Shown piece after piece: positions 1 through 8,295 of a stretch of DNA of 64,000 nucleotides. The stretch's first letter is position 1; each line of letters begins with the position of its first letter. Source of the DNA: MWDF01 sp964577435 (GTDB taxonomy: Bacteria > Bacillota > DTU025 > MWDF01); the NCBI GenBank assembly GCA_964577435.1, contig CAZNZD010000002.1:1-64000 (forward strand), read 5' to 3'. The notes beneath the pieces are model-generated. The model worked only from the letters and a program-made list of their open reading frames with translations, was not told where the DNA came from and did no database searches. A program made the position numbers and the translations under genes.

Positions 1-263
1 TTCTCATGCAGGGTTCATGGGGGATGATAGCTTTCAGGTTCGTGATGACGGTGTTCTCGGCTGTTGCCTTCGCCGGGGCGGCGACAGGATGGTTCGGCAA
101 GAGCATCAATATCATAGGAAGGCTCCTTATGCTGGCCATATTCGGGCTGATAATATCGCCGGAGACGATAACTACTTTCATCGGTCTAGGACTTCTTGCG
201 GCGATGTGGTTTCTTAAGGGCCTGTTTGAAGTAAAGCGCGTGGCTCATGCGGGACGCGCTTAA
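1..263 (+). CDS. TRAP transporter fused permease, C-terminal end (partial)
   Basis: The reading frame is open from the first bases, so the gene begins before the window; the ATG at 6 is internal. The visible 85 or so residues form two or three hydrophobic helices around GWFGKSINIIGRLLML and LIISPETITTFIGLGLL. This pattern, a helix, a short basic loop, a helix ending in SPE/TPG and then an IGLG/IGIA stretch, matches the C-terminus of the complete fused TRAP permease at 13582-15528. I infer the same family (inner-membrane DctQ-DctM fusion driving ion-coupled uptake of organic acids). The next gene starts 14 bases downstream and is probably co-transcribed. Confidence 0.6.
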   Translation, partial: LMQGSWGMIAFRFVMTVFSAVAFAGAATGWFGKSINIIGRLLMLAIFGLIISPETITTFIGLGLLAAMWFLKGLFEVKRVAHAGRA

Positions 264-277
264 GACGGAGGTTATAT

Positions 278-664
278 ATGCCTGATCTAAGAATGCTTGA
301 CGGGGCCATTGCAGGTGTCCTTCATCTGGAGGAGCACTCGGACCTCTTCTCGGAGCTTAGGAATTTCCTCACCGAAGGAGGATGGACCGAGGTGGTCATA
401 ACCGGATGCGCCGGCTCCCTTGAGAAAGCGGTGGCGAATTACCCCCGTGACATGACGCTTCCTCCCATAGTGGAGCATGTGGTCATGGAAGGGGCATACG
501 AGGTGTGCACCCTGAACGGGAACGTCACCTGGCAAGATGGGAAGCCGAAAGTGCACATACACGGGTCGTTTGCAGAGAAGGGCACGAAGGTCTACGGAGG
601 TGCCATCGGGGACGGCACCAGGATATTCAAATCTGCTGACCTGTTCGTCCTCTGCCATAAGTAA
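278..664 (+). CDS. PPC/DUF296 domain protein
   Basis: This 128-residue protein has the length and ending of a stand-alone bacterial PPC (DUF296) domain: a stretch with HIHGSFAEKGTKVYGGAIG near residues 88-108, which resembles the family motif with paired histidines and a GG turn. Bacterial PPC proteins are small trimeric cytoplasmic proteins of mostly unknown function, some found near DNA-related or metabolic genes. The ATG is preceded by GGAGG at 267-271. It follows the TRAP permease tail by 14 bases and is followed by a hairpin terminator, so it is likely the last gene of a transport operon. A link to the transported substrate is inference. Confidence 0.6.
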   Translation: MPDLRMLDGAIAGVLHLEEHSDLFSELRNFLTEGGWTEVVITGCAGSLEKAVANYPRDMTLPPIVEHVVMEGAYEVCTLNGNVTWQDGKPKVHIHGSFAEKGTKVYGGAIGDGTRIFKSADLFVLCHK

Positions 665-671
665 GCCAGCC

Positions 672-700
672 GGCCCGCCTGCAAAAGGCGGGCCTTATCT
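672..700 (+). terminator. Rho-independent terminator after the PPC gene
   Basis: A perfect 9-bp stem (GGCCCGCCT at 672-680 with AGGCGGGCC at 686-694) closes a five-base loop and is followed by a short T-containing tail. It lies directly after the stop codon at 664. Confidence 0.7.
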
Positions 701-1007
701 ATGGAAGAACTTTACAAAGTGCGTCTCATGTGATTTAATGCTGTTGTCGGTCCGCCCTCAGGACCGAATTCCATCTTATTGTCATCGATATGCCGCCAAG
801 GCTTTGTTTACTTAGTTTGAGGGGATGTATACGAAATGACGATCATTACCTGTCGGCACAGATAGCTGAATAAGGTTTCATGGAGGCGGCGAGGCTCCTG
901 CTCATTCATGGGGTCTTTCGTTCCTTCGCTTTCCCGCGGAGGGGACCCTTAACCCTCCTGCTTGAAGATAGAACCGCGACTGTCTACTAAGAAAGGGGTG
1001 TCTACAA
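701..1007. other. Intergenic region without a recognised gene
   Basis: About 300 bases between the terminator and the next start. No ORF here has a convincing ribosome site or protein-like composition, and I could not match a known riboswitch. The only clear signal is the ribosome binding site AAGGGG just before the gene at 1008. Confidence 0.5.
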
Positions 1008-1376
1008 ATGGCTTTGGTAAGAGAGCTGACATTGTTCATCAGAAGGCCCGGCAAGTTCGAGAGCATTAGGTGCGGAGCGTGCGGAAGCGTATGCGACGTA
1101 GAAAGAGGGGCGATGGGGCCTACATGCTTCGCCGATGCTGTGGCAAAGAATTCGAGGGAGCATGACAGGTTCGAGTGCCCCCACAGCGGAAAAGCATGGC
1201 ACGACAAGTGCCTCATATTCCACTCAGCCTGGAAACACATCGATGAATGGGAGCTTAAGGAAGTCGCCCGCGAGGAGCTTCTGGCGCTAGTTAAGGAGAA
1301 TGCCGGGGTCGATGAGGCTGAGTGGGTAAAGTCCAACTCAGATTGCGAGTGCGGCGGGGTTAGATGGAGGGAGTAG
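1008..1376 (+). CDS. Small cysteine-rich protein of unknown function
   Basis: A 122-residue soluble protein with nine cysteines: CGACGSVC near residues 22-29, a Cys at about 43, CPHS near 57, a Cys near 68, and CEC near the C-terminus. The two CxxC-like groups with nearby histidines suggest a zinc- or iron-binding fold, but I do not recognise the family. There is no signal peptide or membrane helix. The ATG has AAGGGG upstream, and the gene stands alone between two terminator hairpins, so it is probably monocistronic. Confidence 0.6.
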   Translation: MALVRELTLFIRRPGKFESIRCGACGSVCDVERGAMGPTCFADAVAKNSREHDRFECPHSGKAWHDKCLIFHSAWKHIDEWELKEVAREELLALVKENAGVDEAEWVKSNSDCECGGVRWRE

Positions 1377-1398
1377 CTGGCTTTCCGGGATATTGACG

Positions 1399-1425
1399 GG
1401 AGGGCGAAAGCCCTCCTTTATTCTT
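1399..1425 (+). terminator. Rho-independent terminator
   Basis: A 7-bp stem GGAGGGC/GCCCTCC closed by a GAAA tetraloop is followed by TTTATTCTT. It lies 22 bases after the stop of the cysteine-rich gene. Confidence 0.85.
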
Positions 1426-1532
1426 ATGGTATATTCCTGCGCTTTTTGGTATTAATTATTTCATATAGATATCGGGATGTAGGAACGTCCTTAGGCAGGA
1501 AAGTGCCTCGTTTGTCTTCAGGGAGGAAGAAT

Positions 1533-2483
1533 ATGCCGTTCAGCAGGAACGAAAAGCTGGGATATGCAGCATTTCTTGGAGCCTCGCTCATCTGGGGCTT
1601 CTCTTTCATGTTCACCAAGAGGGCGCTGGACCACCTCGACGGGCGCCTGTTCGACCTTCTTACATACAGGTTCGTGATCAGCTCCGTAGTCATGCTCATC
1701 CTGTGGGCGGCGAGGCTCATCAGGATTGACTTCAGGGGCAAGGACATGAAGGGCCTTCTGGTGATGGCGTTACTCCAGCCCGGCGCCTACTTCATCTTTG
1801 AGACAATGGGAATTGACAGGGTGGCGACCTCTGAAGCGGGGTTAATCCTAGCCATGTTCCCCATCGTAACTACCGTCTTCGGGGTAGCCTTCCTTAAGGA
1901 GAAGGTCACTTCCAAGCACTGGGGCTTCATCATCTTCTCGGTGATAGGCGTGGTCATAATCAACGGGTTCGGATATAAGCCGGGAAGCAGCACCAACCTG
2001 GGAAGGTTCTTCCTGATGATGGCGGTGCTGATAGGGACCACATACAACATGCTTTCAAGGAAGCTTTCCAAGCAGTTCACAGCCGAGGAGAGGACGCTTG
2101 CGATGATGATCCTGGGTGCGGTCTTCTTCGGTGCCATCTCACTCATCAACCACATCAAGGCTGGAACGCTCGGCGTGCTAGTGACAAGCCTAGTAGATCC
2201 GAGCTTCACTTTCTCGATAGCCTACCTTTCGATAGGCTGTTCGCTGCTGGCGTTCTTCTTCGTGAGCTATTCGGCCACCCATTTAGAGCTTTCCAAGGCC
2301 TCAGTGCTGGGAAACACCAACACGCTTGTGTCGGTCCTGGCTGGAGTCCTGATTCTGCAGGAGCCCTTCTACTGGTACCACGTCCTGGGAGGCCTGGTTA
2401 TTATATCGGGGGTAATAGGAGCGGCGCTTGCTTCAAGGGTCATGGTGACTGAGACGGAGAGGGCGGGCAAATCGGGGTACTGA
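1533..2483 (+). CDS. EamA/DMT family transporter
   Basis: This 316-residue protein has about ten hydrophobic helices arranged as two five-helix halves, as in drug/metabolite transporters of the EamA family. Typical sequence is SLIWGFSFMFTKRAL near the N-terminus and GNTNTLVSVLAGVLILQEP in the second half. It would sit in the cytoplasmic membrane and export or import small metabolites; the substrate cannot be read from sequence. I chose the ATG at 1533 because GGGAGGAAG lies five or so bases upstream; an in-frame extension back to 1446 lacks such a site. It is distinct from the second EamA gene at 18096. Confidence 0.85.
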   Translation: MPFSRNEKLGYAAFLGASLIWGFSFMFTKRALDHLDGRLFDLLTYRFVISSVVMLILWAARLIRIDFRGKDMKGLLVMALLQPGAYFIFETMGIDRVATSEAGLILAMFPIVTTVFGVAFLKEKVTSKHWGFIIFSVIGVVIINGFGYKPGSSTNLGRFFLMMAVLIGTTYNMLSRKLSKQFTAEERTLAMMILGAVFFGAISLINHIKAGTLGVLVTSLVDPSFTFSIAYLSIGCSLLAFFFVSYSATHLELSKASVLGNTNTLVSVLAGVLILQEPFYWYHVLGGLVIISGVIGAALASRVMVTETERAGKSGY

Positions 2484-2537
2484 CAGGAAAGAAGCCTATG
2501 ACCCGCGGCATACCAGCTTCAATCGGACCGAGCATGC

Positions 2538-3197
2538 TCATTTCAGCCTTATGAAATGCATAAGGGACTGATCGATGTTCCTTAAGCCCACATAGGACCT
2601 GCACCAGAGCATCATCCAGTCAGGCTTTCCGGCCTCCTGCATCGGGAATGTAAAAACTGTATCATTGGATCTGGGGGAAAACGAGATGCCGGAATCCCAA
2701 GAGGATTCCATGGAATCATCGCTGTGCTGACCCGTCAGGATTCCCATGGAATATTTCAGGCTGCCGATGACGGCCTGCCTTCCGATGCCGCCGAATGCCA
2801 CGCCCAACTCAATGGCGACAGCCTTCGTGATAGGTTTGGCGAACGAGATACTAACACTAAGGGAATTTCCATCAAGCACAAGCCGCATCTGAGAGATGTC
2901 CGCATGAGGGCTCCTTTGCACTATGCTGTTGTCGGCCACGGCTTCCCGGGGCAGGTCAAGGGCCGTCTCCCCCATGCTGACGGGCCACTCATGATCCGGC
3001 ACTTCGCCGAAGAGCTCGTTTGCCCGGATGAATGAATTCAGAAGGGGGCTCAGGCTGGAAAGCTGGCTTTTGTAACTTCTTAATGCCTTATTCTTCAGGA
3101 GGGTCTCGGAAATATCTGCCGGAAAAGCGTACCAGTCTGTGCCCTCAAGGCCTGGGAAACCCTTTGGGGGGACTAGGGAGAAAGCCGGCCTGCGGCT
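2538..3197 (-). pseudogene. C-terminal part of an interrupted PIG-L family protein
   Basis: On the minus strand the frame stays open directly beyond the TAA (3198-3200) that ends the PIG-L gene, for 219 more codons to a stop at 2538. The translation continues with SLVPPKGF, a WYAFP stretch, KNKALRSYKSQ and SFIRANELFGE, which resembles the C-terminal extension I know from longer bacterial PIG-L proteins (DWP-x-LxPP, then W-x-P and a Y-x-SQ helix). Residues after this form a beta-rich domain. No start codon with a ribosome site is obvious near the break, so independent translation is doubtful; a GTG at 3002 exists. The likeliest reading is one 481-residue gene broken by a nonsense mutation or sequencing error. 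Confidence 0.65.
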
Positions 3198-3983
3198 TTA
3201 TATGGCCGGCCAGTCCGGCCTATGAACCATATAGCTTATCAGCCTGGGACGCTTGACCCCTTCCCGCTTCAAATCAAACTCTGCTATGGCGATCTTCACG
3301 AAAGCGTACGTCGACCAATGGTCTATGTGTACGTCATACGGATGCACGGCTACGACTATATTAGGCTTCACGAAGTTGAGTATGTCCTCTACGTCTCTGA
3401 GGAGCGCCTCGCCGCTGTGAGGGGCTGAAAGGGTGAACGAGTTCGAGTATGGGGAGAAGGTGCTCCTTGTCCTGATGGACATGAGCGCGTCCTCGGTCTT
3501 CCAGTGGAGAGGGGAGAGCAGCCTGTCGATTGCGTGGTCCGGATATCCAAGGAAGATGACGCTTTCTTCGCCAAGGCCCAGGATGCTTAGCGCCTCAAGG
3601 GTCTCCTTTTGCCTTAGATAGCCGTACTTGATGAATGTCTCCGGCTTTGCGCTTAGCGTCCTCTCCTGTAGCATAACAGAAGCTTCAGGGTACTCGCCGT
3701 TTGTCACAAGGCAGACTGTGACATCAGCTCCTGCGCTCAGCGCCCTTTGTATGTAGACTCCGGCCCCAAGGACCTCGTCGTCCTCATGAGGTGCGAATAC
3801 GAGGATCCTGTCGCCTGCGGCGGGTTCCTCTAATATGTTAAGATAGCCACCATTGAAACGGGTCTCCCGGTACAGAGAGCTGGAGAGCATAAGCTCACCC
3901 AGGACGATAACCAGGGCGGCTATCGCAGCCAGCTCGGCGACGCGCATTAATCCCTTCTTAAGTCTGGCCAGCTTAGCGCGCAT
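3198..3983 (-). CDS. PIG-L/LmbE family deacetylase, catalytic part
   Basis: The protein begins with a signal anchor (residues about 10-35) and carries the zinc motif PHEDDEVLGAG (family consensus PHPDDE) near residue 65 and a second histidine motif HPYDVHIDH near residue 230. PIG-L enzymes are zinc N-deacetylases acting on GlcNAc-type or related amides; the anchor suggests an extracytoplasmic site. The 261-residue product stops after HRPDWPAI, inside a conserved junction, and the frame continues past the TAA (see the pseudogene entry at 2538-3197). Its ATG overlaps the end of the upstream acetyltransferase gene by 11 bases, so the two are co-transcribed. Zinc ligands are intact, so the truncated product might still fold. 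Confidence 0.8.
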   Translation of the reverse strand: MRAKLARLKKGLMRVAELAAIAALVIVLGELMLSSSLYRETRFNGGYLNILEEPAAGDRILVFAPHEDDEVLGAGVYIQRALSAGADVTVCLVTNGEYPEASVMLQERTLSAKPETFIKYGYLRQKETLEALSILGLGEESVIFLGYPDHAIDRLLSPLHWKTEDALMSIRTRSTFSPYSNSFTLSAPHSGEALLRDVEDILNFVKPNIVVAVHPYDVHIDHWSTYAFVKIAIAEFDLKREGVKRPRLISYMVHRPDWPAI

Positions 3984-4599
3984 GTCTTCTTACCATGGCG
4001 ATCCATATGCCTGTTTCGTTGGCTATCTCGCCTATCCTTTCGAAGCCGAGCGAATCATAGAGCCTGATCGCCGGGAAGTTGCCCTTCCTGACCTCGAGTC
4101 GGATTCTCTCCGCCCCCGCATCATCCAAGGAGGTTATACCCCTAAGCAGAAGTGCCTTTCCTACGCCCTTGCCCTGCGATCCGGGCAAGACGCCTATGCT
4201 GAGAATCCGCGAATCACACCGCTCTAATCCCTTCTTGCCGGCGAACAGGTTCCTGATGGCGTTGAGGGATGCTCTAGCTGCTGCAGATGCCGATATCCCG
4301 TACCGGCCCGTCATGAAGCGCACGAGAATTGTAATTGCGCTCCCGTTTGCAATCGAGCTCAGCACTATGCGCTTCATCGACAGTGGCGCAATTATGTAAC
4401 CCTGCACGATGCCGTCAAGGTCGAAGACGAAGAAATGCTGAGGTTGCGCCTTCCTGCAGGCCTCGAACAGGTCCGTTATCGCCTCTATGGGCTTGCGGGC
4501 GGGTGAATACCGTTGCACGCTTTCGGGGAATGCTTCGCAGAAGACCATCGCGGCCTTCATGGCATCGCTTATGACGGCGTTTCTGATGTGCCCTTCCAT
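3973..4599 (-). CDS. GNAT family N-acetyltransferase
   Basis: The C-terminal half holds a standard GNAT acetyl-CoA site: SIGVLPGSQGKGVGKALL (the Q/RxxGxG/A loop) around residues 136-153, then RLEVRKGNFPAIRLYDSLGF, the usual end of the fold. The substrate is not predictable. I chose the ATG at 4599; an in-frame GTG at 4611 is also possible, and neither has a strong Shine-Dalgarno site. It overlaps the PIG-L deacetylase gene downstream, an acetylase/deacetylase pairing that hints at modification of a cell-envelope sugar or lipid, which is inference. Confidence 0.8.
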   Translation of the reverse strand: MEGHIRNAVISDAMKAAMVFCEAFPESVQRYSPARKPIEAITDLFEACRKAQPQHFFVFDLDGIVQGYIIAPLSMKRIVLSSIANGSAITILVRFMTGRYGISASAAARASLNAIRNLFAGKKGLERCDSRILSIGVLPGSQGKGVGKALLLRGITSLDDAGAERIRLEVRKGNFPAIRLYDSLGFERIGEIANETGIWIAMVRRHAR

Positions 4600-4762
4600 A
4601 TACACCCACACTGACAGGTTACATATTAGTAAACGAATGCCCCGGGGCGATGCTCACATGATGCCTCAGTCAAAGCGCAGGGGCTCTTACAAAACTATAC
4701 GGCAGATTGTATCCTTATAGAAAGGGTAAGCATCACATGGCGCATGGTGGGAGGATTCTCAG

Positions 4763-6631
4763 ATGGGATCATCGGTTATAGTAATCGGAGCCGGTTTGTC
4801 CGGGCTGGCAGCGGCAAGCCTTCTGGCCAAGAGGGGACTTAAGGTTACTGTAGTGGAGCACGCATTCAAGCCTGGAGGCTCGTGCGGCATCTTTAAAAGA
4901 GAAGGCTCCATATTCGACCAGGGCGCCGCGATGATGTACGGCTTCGGCAAAAGGGGCTTCAACTCTCACCGCTTCATCTTCAACTGCCTTGAGGAACCCA
5001 TAGACGTGATAAGAAACGAAGCGCTCTACGATGTGTACTACCAGGGCCACAGGATAAGGTTCCACAGGGACATCGACAGATACATCGATGAGCTCGCCAA
5101 GGTGTTCCCCGATGAGAAGGAGAACCTGAGGCGTTTCTACGCCGATATGAAGGTGCTGTACAACGACGTCATAGCAAACGAGCCCAACTTCACCACGCCC
5201 GACAGGACCGACCGCAAGGAGGCCTTAAGGCAGGTGCTAAAACACCCGGTCTCGTTCATCAAATTCCTCACGTACCTTAACAGGAGCACTGAAAGCGTCC
5301 TCAGGAAATACTTCAAGGACGAGGCGATGCTGGCCTACTTCAACAAGCTCACGTCGACATACTGCTACACGGATGTCTCCGAGACGCCGGCAGTCATGGC
5401 GGCGGTGATGTTCGTGGACAATCATATGGGCGGAAGCTTCTACCCGAAGGGCTCCACGATATTCGTTCCAGGGAAGCTCGAGAAATCGATAGAGGAGCAT
5501 GGAGGCACCATGCTTTATGAGAAGACCGTTGAAAGGATAATCATTGAGAACAACAGGGCGGCAGGCGTCGTGCTCGAAGGCGGCGCTCAGCTTAAGGCCG
5601 ATGCCGTGATCTACTCAGGCACGGTCTGGAACCTGTACGGCAAGCTCCTGAAGGATGCGCCTGTGCCTGAATCAAGGAGGAAGTGGGCGCAGGGCCTGAA
5701 AGCCTCCTATCCGAGCGTCCTTCTTTACACCATAGTGAAGAAGGATGCCATACCGGAAGGCACCGGCCCCATCACGCTCTTCTCGAACGACGCGGACCGA
5801 CTTGACGACAGCGAAGTGACGACCTACATTTTCAGCATAGCCGACCCTTCGATCTGCCAGCCCGACTGCCATGTGGTGACGGCTATAGGGCCCACCTATA
5901 AGGACTGGCCCTCCTTCTCGGAGCGCTACCAGTCATCCGACGATTACAGGAGGCTCAAAGCCGAGGAGGAGGATAGGCTTCTTGCCCTTCTGGAAAGCAA
6001 ATTCCCCGGCTTCAGGTCGAAAGTGGTGCACAAGGAGGTATCCACTCCCCTCAGCATCGAGAGGTACACGATGAAAAACCGCGGGAGCGTCGCAGGCCCG
6101 CTGCAGTCCATGGGTCAGCACATGTTCAGGAGGCTCCATATCAACTCCGAGTTCTCCGGGCTTTACTATTGCGGCGAATCTACTATCATGGGGACTGGTA
6201 CGCCTACTGTTACAGTATCCGGCATAAGCGCTGCGAACGCCCTGCTTCACGACCTGGGCATGGAGGAGTTTAAGTACCGCGAGGGGATGAAGGATTACGT
6301 GCGCGAGCATGCATCCGGAGGTGCTATCAGCGGGGAGAAAGAAAAGCATGGCGCCGATAAGCTGGCAGGGCTTGCAGGAAGGTGCGAGTACTGCGAGCAT
6401 CCCGCCTGCATGGCGGAAATCGCACTTGATATCCGCGGCATCAACAGGAAGCTTGCGGTAGGCAATGTCTGTGGGGCATCCAAGCTGGCCAAAGCTTCAC
6501 CGGAGGACGATCTGGCACTTGAGGCCGCCGAAGGAAGGTGTGTGCTCGGAAGCCGGGGCGAGCCGGTTGCAATCAGAAAGATCATCAGCCAGCTCCGAGA
6601 TACAGGTAGCCAGGATTGTTTGCGTAAATAA
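4763..6631 (+). CDS. Phytoene desaturase-like FAD oxidoreductase with C-terminal Cys cluster
   Basis: The N-terminus has an FAD Rossmann motif (VIGAGLSGLAAAS, glycines at 9, 11 and 14) followed by the GG-SCG turn, and residues about 440-500 contain the CrtI/CrtISO-like ending with GLYYCGEST and GTGTPTVTVSGISAAN. This is the NAD(P)/FAD phytoene-dehydrogenase superfamily, about 500 residues long. The extra 110 residues contain CEYCEHPAC (Cys541, 544, 549), then DIRGINRKLAVGNVCGA (Cys570), which resembles the 4Fe-4S domain fused to glutamate synthase small subunits, but the usual fourth Cys-Pro is absent. GGGAGG precedes the ATG. No carotenoid genes are nearby, so the substrate is unknown; an electron-transferring oxidoreductase is my inference. 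Confidence 0.75.
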   Translation: MGSSVIVIGAGLSGLAAASLLAKRGLKVTVVEHAFKPGGSCGIFKREGSIFDQGAAMMYGFGKRGFNSHRFIFNCLEEPIDVIRNEALYDVYYQGHRIRFHRDIDRYIDELAKVFPDEKENLRRFYADMKVLYNDVIANEPNFTTPDRTDRKEALRQVLKHPVSFIKFLTYLNRSTESVLRKYFKDEAMLAYFNKLTSTYCYTDVSETPAVMAAVMFVDNHMGGSFYPKGSTIFVPGKLEKSIEEHGGTMLYEKTVERIIIENNRAAGVVLEGGAQLKADAVIYSGTVWNLYGKLLKDAPVPESRRKWAQGLKASYPSVLLYTIVKKDAIPEGTGPITLFSNDADRLDDSEVTTYIFSIADPSICQPDCHVVTAIGPTYKDWPSFSERYQSSDDYRRLKAEEEDRLLALLESKFPGFRSKVVHKEVSTPLSIERYTMKNRGSVAGPLQSMGQHMFRRLHINSEFSGLYYCGESTIMGTGTPTVTVSGISAANALLHDLGMEEFKYREGMKDYVREHASGGAISGEKEKHGADKLAGLAGRCEYCEHPACMAEIALDIRGINRKLAVGNVCGASKLAKASPEDDLALEAAEGRCVLGSRGEPVAIRKIISQLRDTGSQDCLRK

Positions 6632-6657
6632 ACACATATGATTGAAGGAATCTGCCG

Positions 6658-6710
6658 AAGGCCCGTACAATTGCTATCTAGCCATAGTATTGCGCAAGGC
6701 CTTTTCTTCC
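6658..6710 (+). terminator. Probable Rho-independent terminator
   Basis: AAGGCC at 6658-6663 pairs with GGCCTT at 6698-6703 around an inner imperfect stem, and TTTTCTTCC follows. It lies 27 bases after the FAD oxidoreductase stop. Confidence 0.5.
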
Positions 6711-6769
6711 TAAGCCCGATTTGGGAACCACAACATGTCTTAAGGCCTTACTGAGGGGAAGGATGCCGA

Positions 6770-7210
6770 TTGAGCAGGTCATTCAGACTTGCGATTATGT
6801 TCACGCTGTTATTCATGCTTGCTGGCTGTTCGTCGGGCGCCAAATGGTATTACTGCTCCCATACGGTCAGGGTGACAGACAGCCTGTTCCTTGACCCGGA
6901 GAAGATAATTCAGTCCAGCTTGGGCCAATGGGCAACTTACGACATCTCGATAACGAACCTGTCAAGGACACCCAAACTGCTCGCGGAGAGGGAGCGGCAG
7001 TTTAAGTTGCTCTTCGAGAACGGGTTCTCCTGTTGGTCCACAATCGTGGAGGAATCGGAATATGATTTCAACTGGAACGAACCGATACCGCCCAGATCTA
7101 CGGTAAGAGCTGAGGTCTACTTCGAGATACCTGACTACTCGGCACAGCCCGTGGGCGTGAGGTTCGTCATGAAAGATGGCCAGGAGATAGACCCTGACAT
7201 GGTCGACTGA
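6770..7210 (+). CDS. Small lipoprotein of unknown function
   Basis: A 146-residue protein with a lipoprotein signal peptide ending in LAGC (Cys20), so it is expected to be lipid-anchored on the outer face of the membrane. The rest is beta-rich (YDISITNLSRTP, VRAEVYFEIPD, VGVRFVMKDG) and looks like an immunoglobulin-like fold; I do not recognise a family. The start is a TTG at 6770 preceded by GGGGAAGGA; the ATG at 6763 is out of frame. The next lipoprotein gene follows 31 bases later, and the two probably form an operon. Confidence 0.65.
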   Translation: MSRSFRLAIMFTLLFMLAGCSSGAKWYYCSHTVRVTDSLFLDPEKIIQSSLGQWATYDISITNLSRTPKLLAERERQFKLLFENGFSCWSTIVEESEYDFNWNEPIPPRSTVRAEVYFEIPDYSAQPVGVRFVMKDGQEIDPDMVD

Positions 7211-7241
7211 TTCACTATTCTTTGATTAGGCAGGTGCTAGA

Positions 7242-8111
7242 ATGCACAGACGTTTCCGGATGCTGTTGATTACGGCGCTGTTGTTGTCAGTAACAGGCTG
7301 TGCACCCAAGCTTGTGGGAATCGAAATTGTTGGTCCTCCAAGGCCGGTGCTTCACGGAGACTGGGGATACCTGAGTGCTATCGGGATCTACGAAGGCTGG
7401 GGAAGGATGCCAGTAGCTGCGGTATGGTCCGAAACCGGAGATGCTTGCAAGCACGATATGCAGGCGGCTCACACGACTTCATTTATAGCCGCTCAGCCGG
7501 GAACATCGGTGTTCACCGCTACTAGGGGTGCTTTTAGCGACACTTTCGAAGTGACGGTGCTGCCTTCGAAAATCGTCCGCATGGATATCTTCGCGTTGGA
7601 TGAGATGGAAGCAGGGGAAGCAAAGCTCGTGTACGCCAGAGGGTACGATATCAGGGACAGAATGCTGCTTAAGGATCCCAACTGGAGTGTTACCGATGAG
7701 CTGGGTGAGTTCAGCGAAGTTGAGGGATACGAAGGGCATGAATGTGCGATAGAGTTCAAGGCGCTTAAGGGGGGCGTAGGGACAATCTCGGTCGAGAAGG
7801 ACGGAGTGGTGGCATCAAGGAGGATAATAATCAATCCATATGTGCCCTATCTGGCTTCGATGAGCATACGCCCGGATTACTATGAAGTTCCTCTTGGCAA
7901 TCTGTTCGGGTTTTACATAGAACCAAGGGACCAGGCTGGCAAGTACTTCACTGTGTCGCCCTCATGGAGCTTGGAAGGAGACATCGGAGATCTGCTTCCA
8001 TACGGAAATGATGTGCACTTCCTCGCGAAGAAGCTTGGCACAGGAATCCTGCGGGCTTCATATCAAGGATTCCTGGCAACAGCCACTATTGTTGTCAAGC
8101 AGAGGGAGTAA
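7242..8111 (+). CDS. Lipoprotein with Ig-like (BIG2-type) repeats
   Basis: The signal peptide ends in VTGC (Cys20). The 270-residue mature part reads as successive bacterial Ig-like domains: segments such as VGIEIVGPPRPVLHGDW, VVTVLPSK-like ends (TFEVTVLPSKIVRMDI), then SISVEKDG-like strands and LASMSIRPDYYEVPLGN with a final ATIVVKQRE. Such modules occur in surface adhesins and envelope lipoproteins. It probably shares a transcript with the lipoprotein gene 31 bases upstream. Ligand and role are unknown. Confidence 0.7.
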   Translation: MHRRFRMLLITALLLSVTGCAPKLVGIEIVGPPRPVLHGDWGYLSAIGIYEGWGRMPVAAVWSETGDACKHDMQAAHTTSFIAAQPGTSVFTATRGAFSDTFEVTVLPSKIVRMDIFALDEMEAGEAKLVYARGYDIRDRMLLKDPNWSVTDELGEFSEVEGYEGHECAIEFKALKGGVGTISVEKDGVVASRRIIINPYVPYLASMSIRPDYYEVPLGNLFGFYIEPRDQAGKYFTVSPSWSLEGDIGDLLPYGNDVHFLAKKLGTGILRASYQGFLATATIVVKQRE

Positions 8112-8204
8112 GGGTATTCTGCATCGGATGTGACCGGTTATTCAGACTTACGGATTGCAAGTGCTGGTTCTCGACTGCACTCATAAGCCTTGTTCGTAGA
8201 ATAA

Positions 8205-8250
8205 TGATATAATCCTCAGTAACGATGCGACCTGGCGGTATGCCGGGTCG
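8205..8250 (+). promoter_or_regulatory. Extended -10 promoter and 5' leader hairpin before the aldolase gene
   Basis: TGATATAAT at 8205-8213 is an extended -10 element with a perfect TATAAT; no good -35 is visible. A 9-bp stem CGACCTGGC/GCCGGGTCG (8228-8236 with 8242-8250) lies near the expected start of transcription and would form at the 5' end of the leader, perhaps stabilising the mRNA. Confidence 0.45.
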
Positions 8251-8295
8251 TTCGGGCGCCGAGGGCAGGAAAGCTTCGCGCCCGGGAGGGATACC

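Noticed and set aside
902..1336. Minus-strand ORF of 144 codons over the cysteine-rich gene
   Set aside because: No ribosome site; the plus-strand gene has a good one and a terminator directly after its stop.
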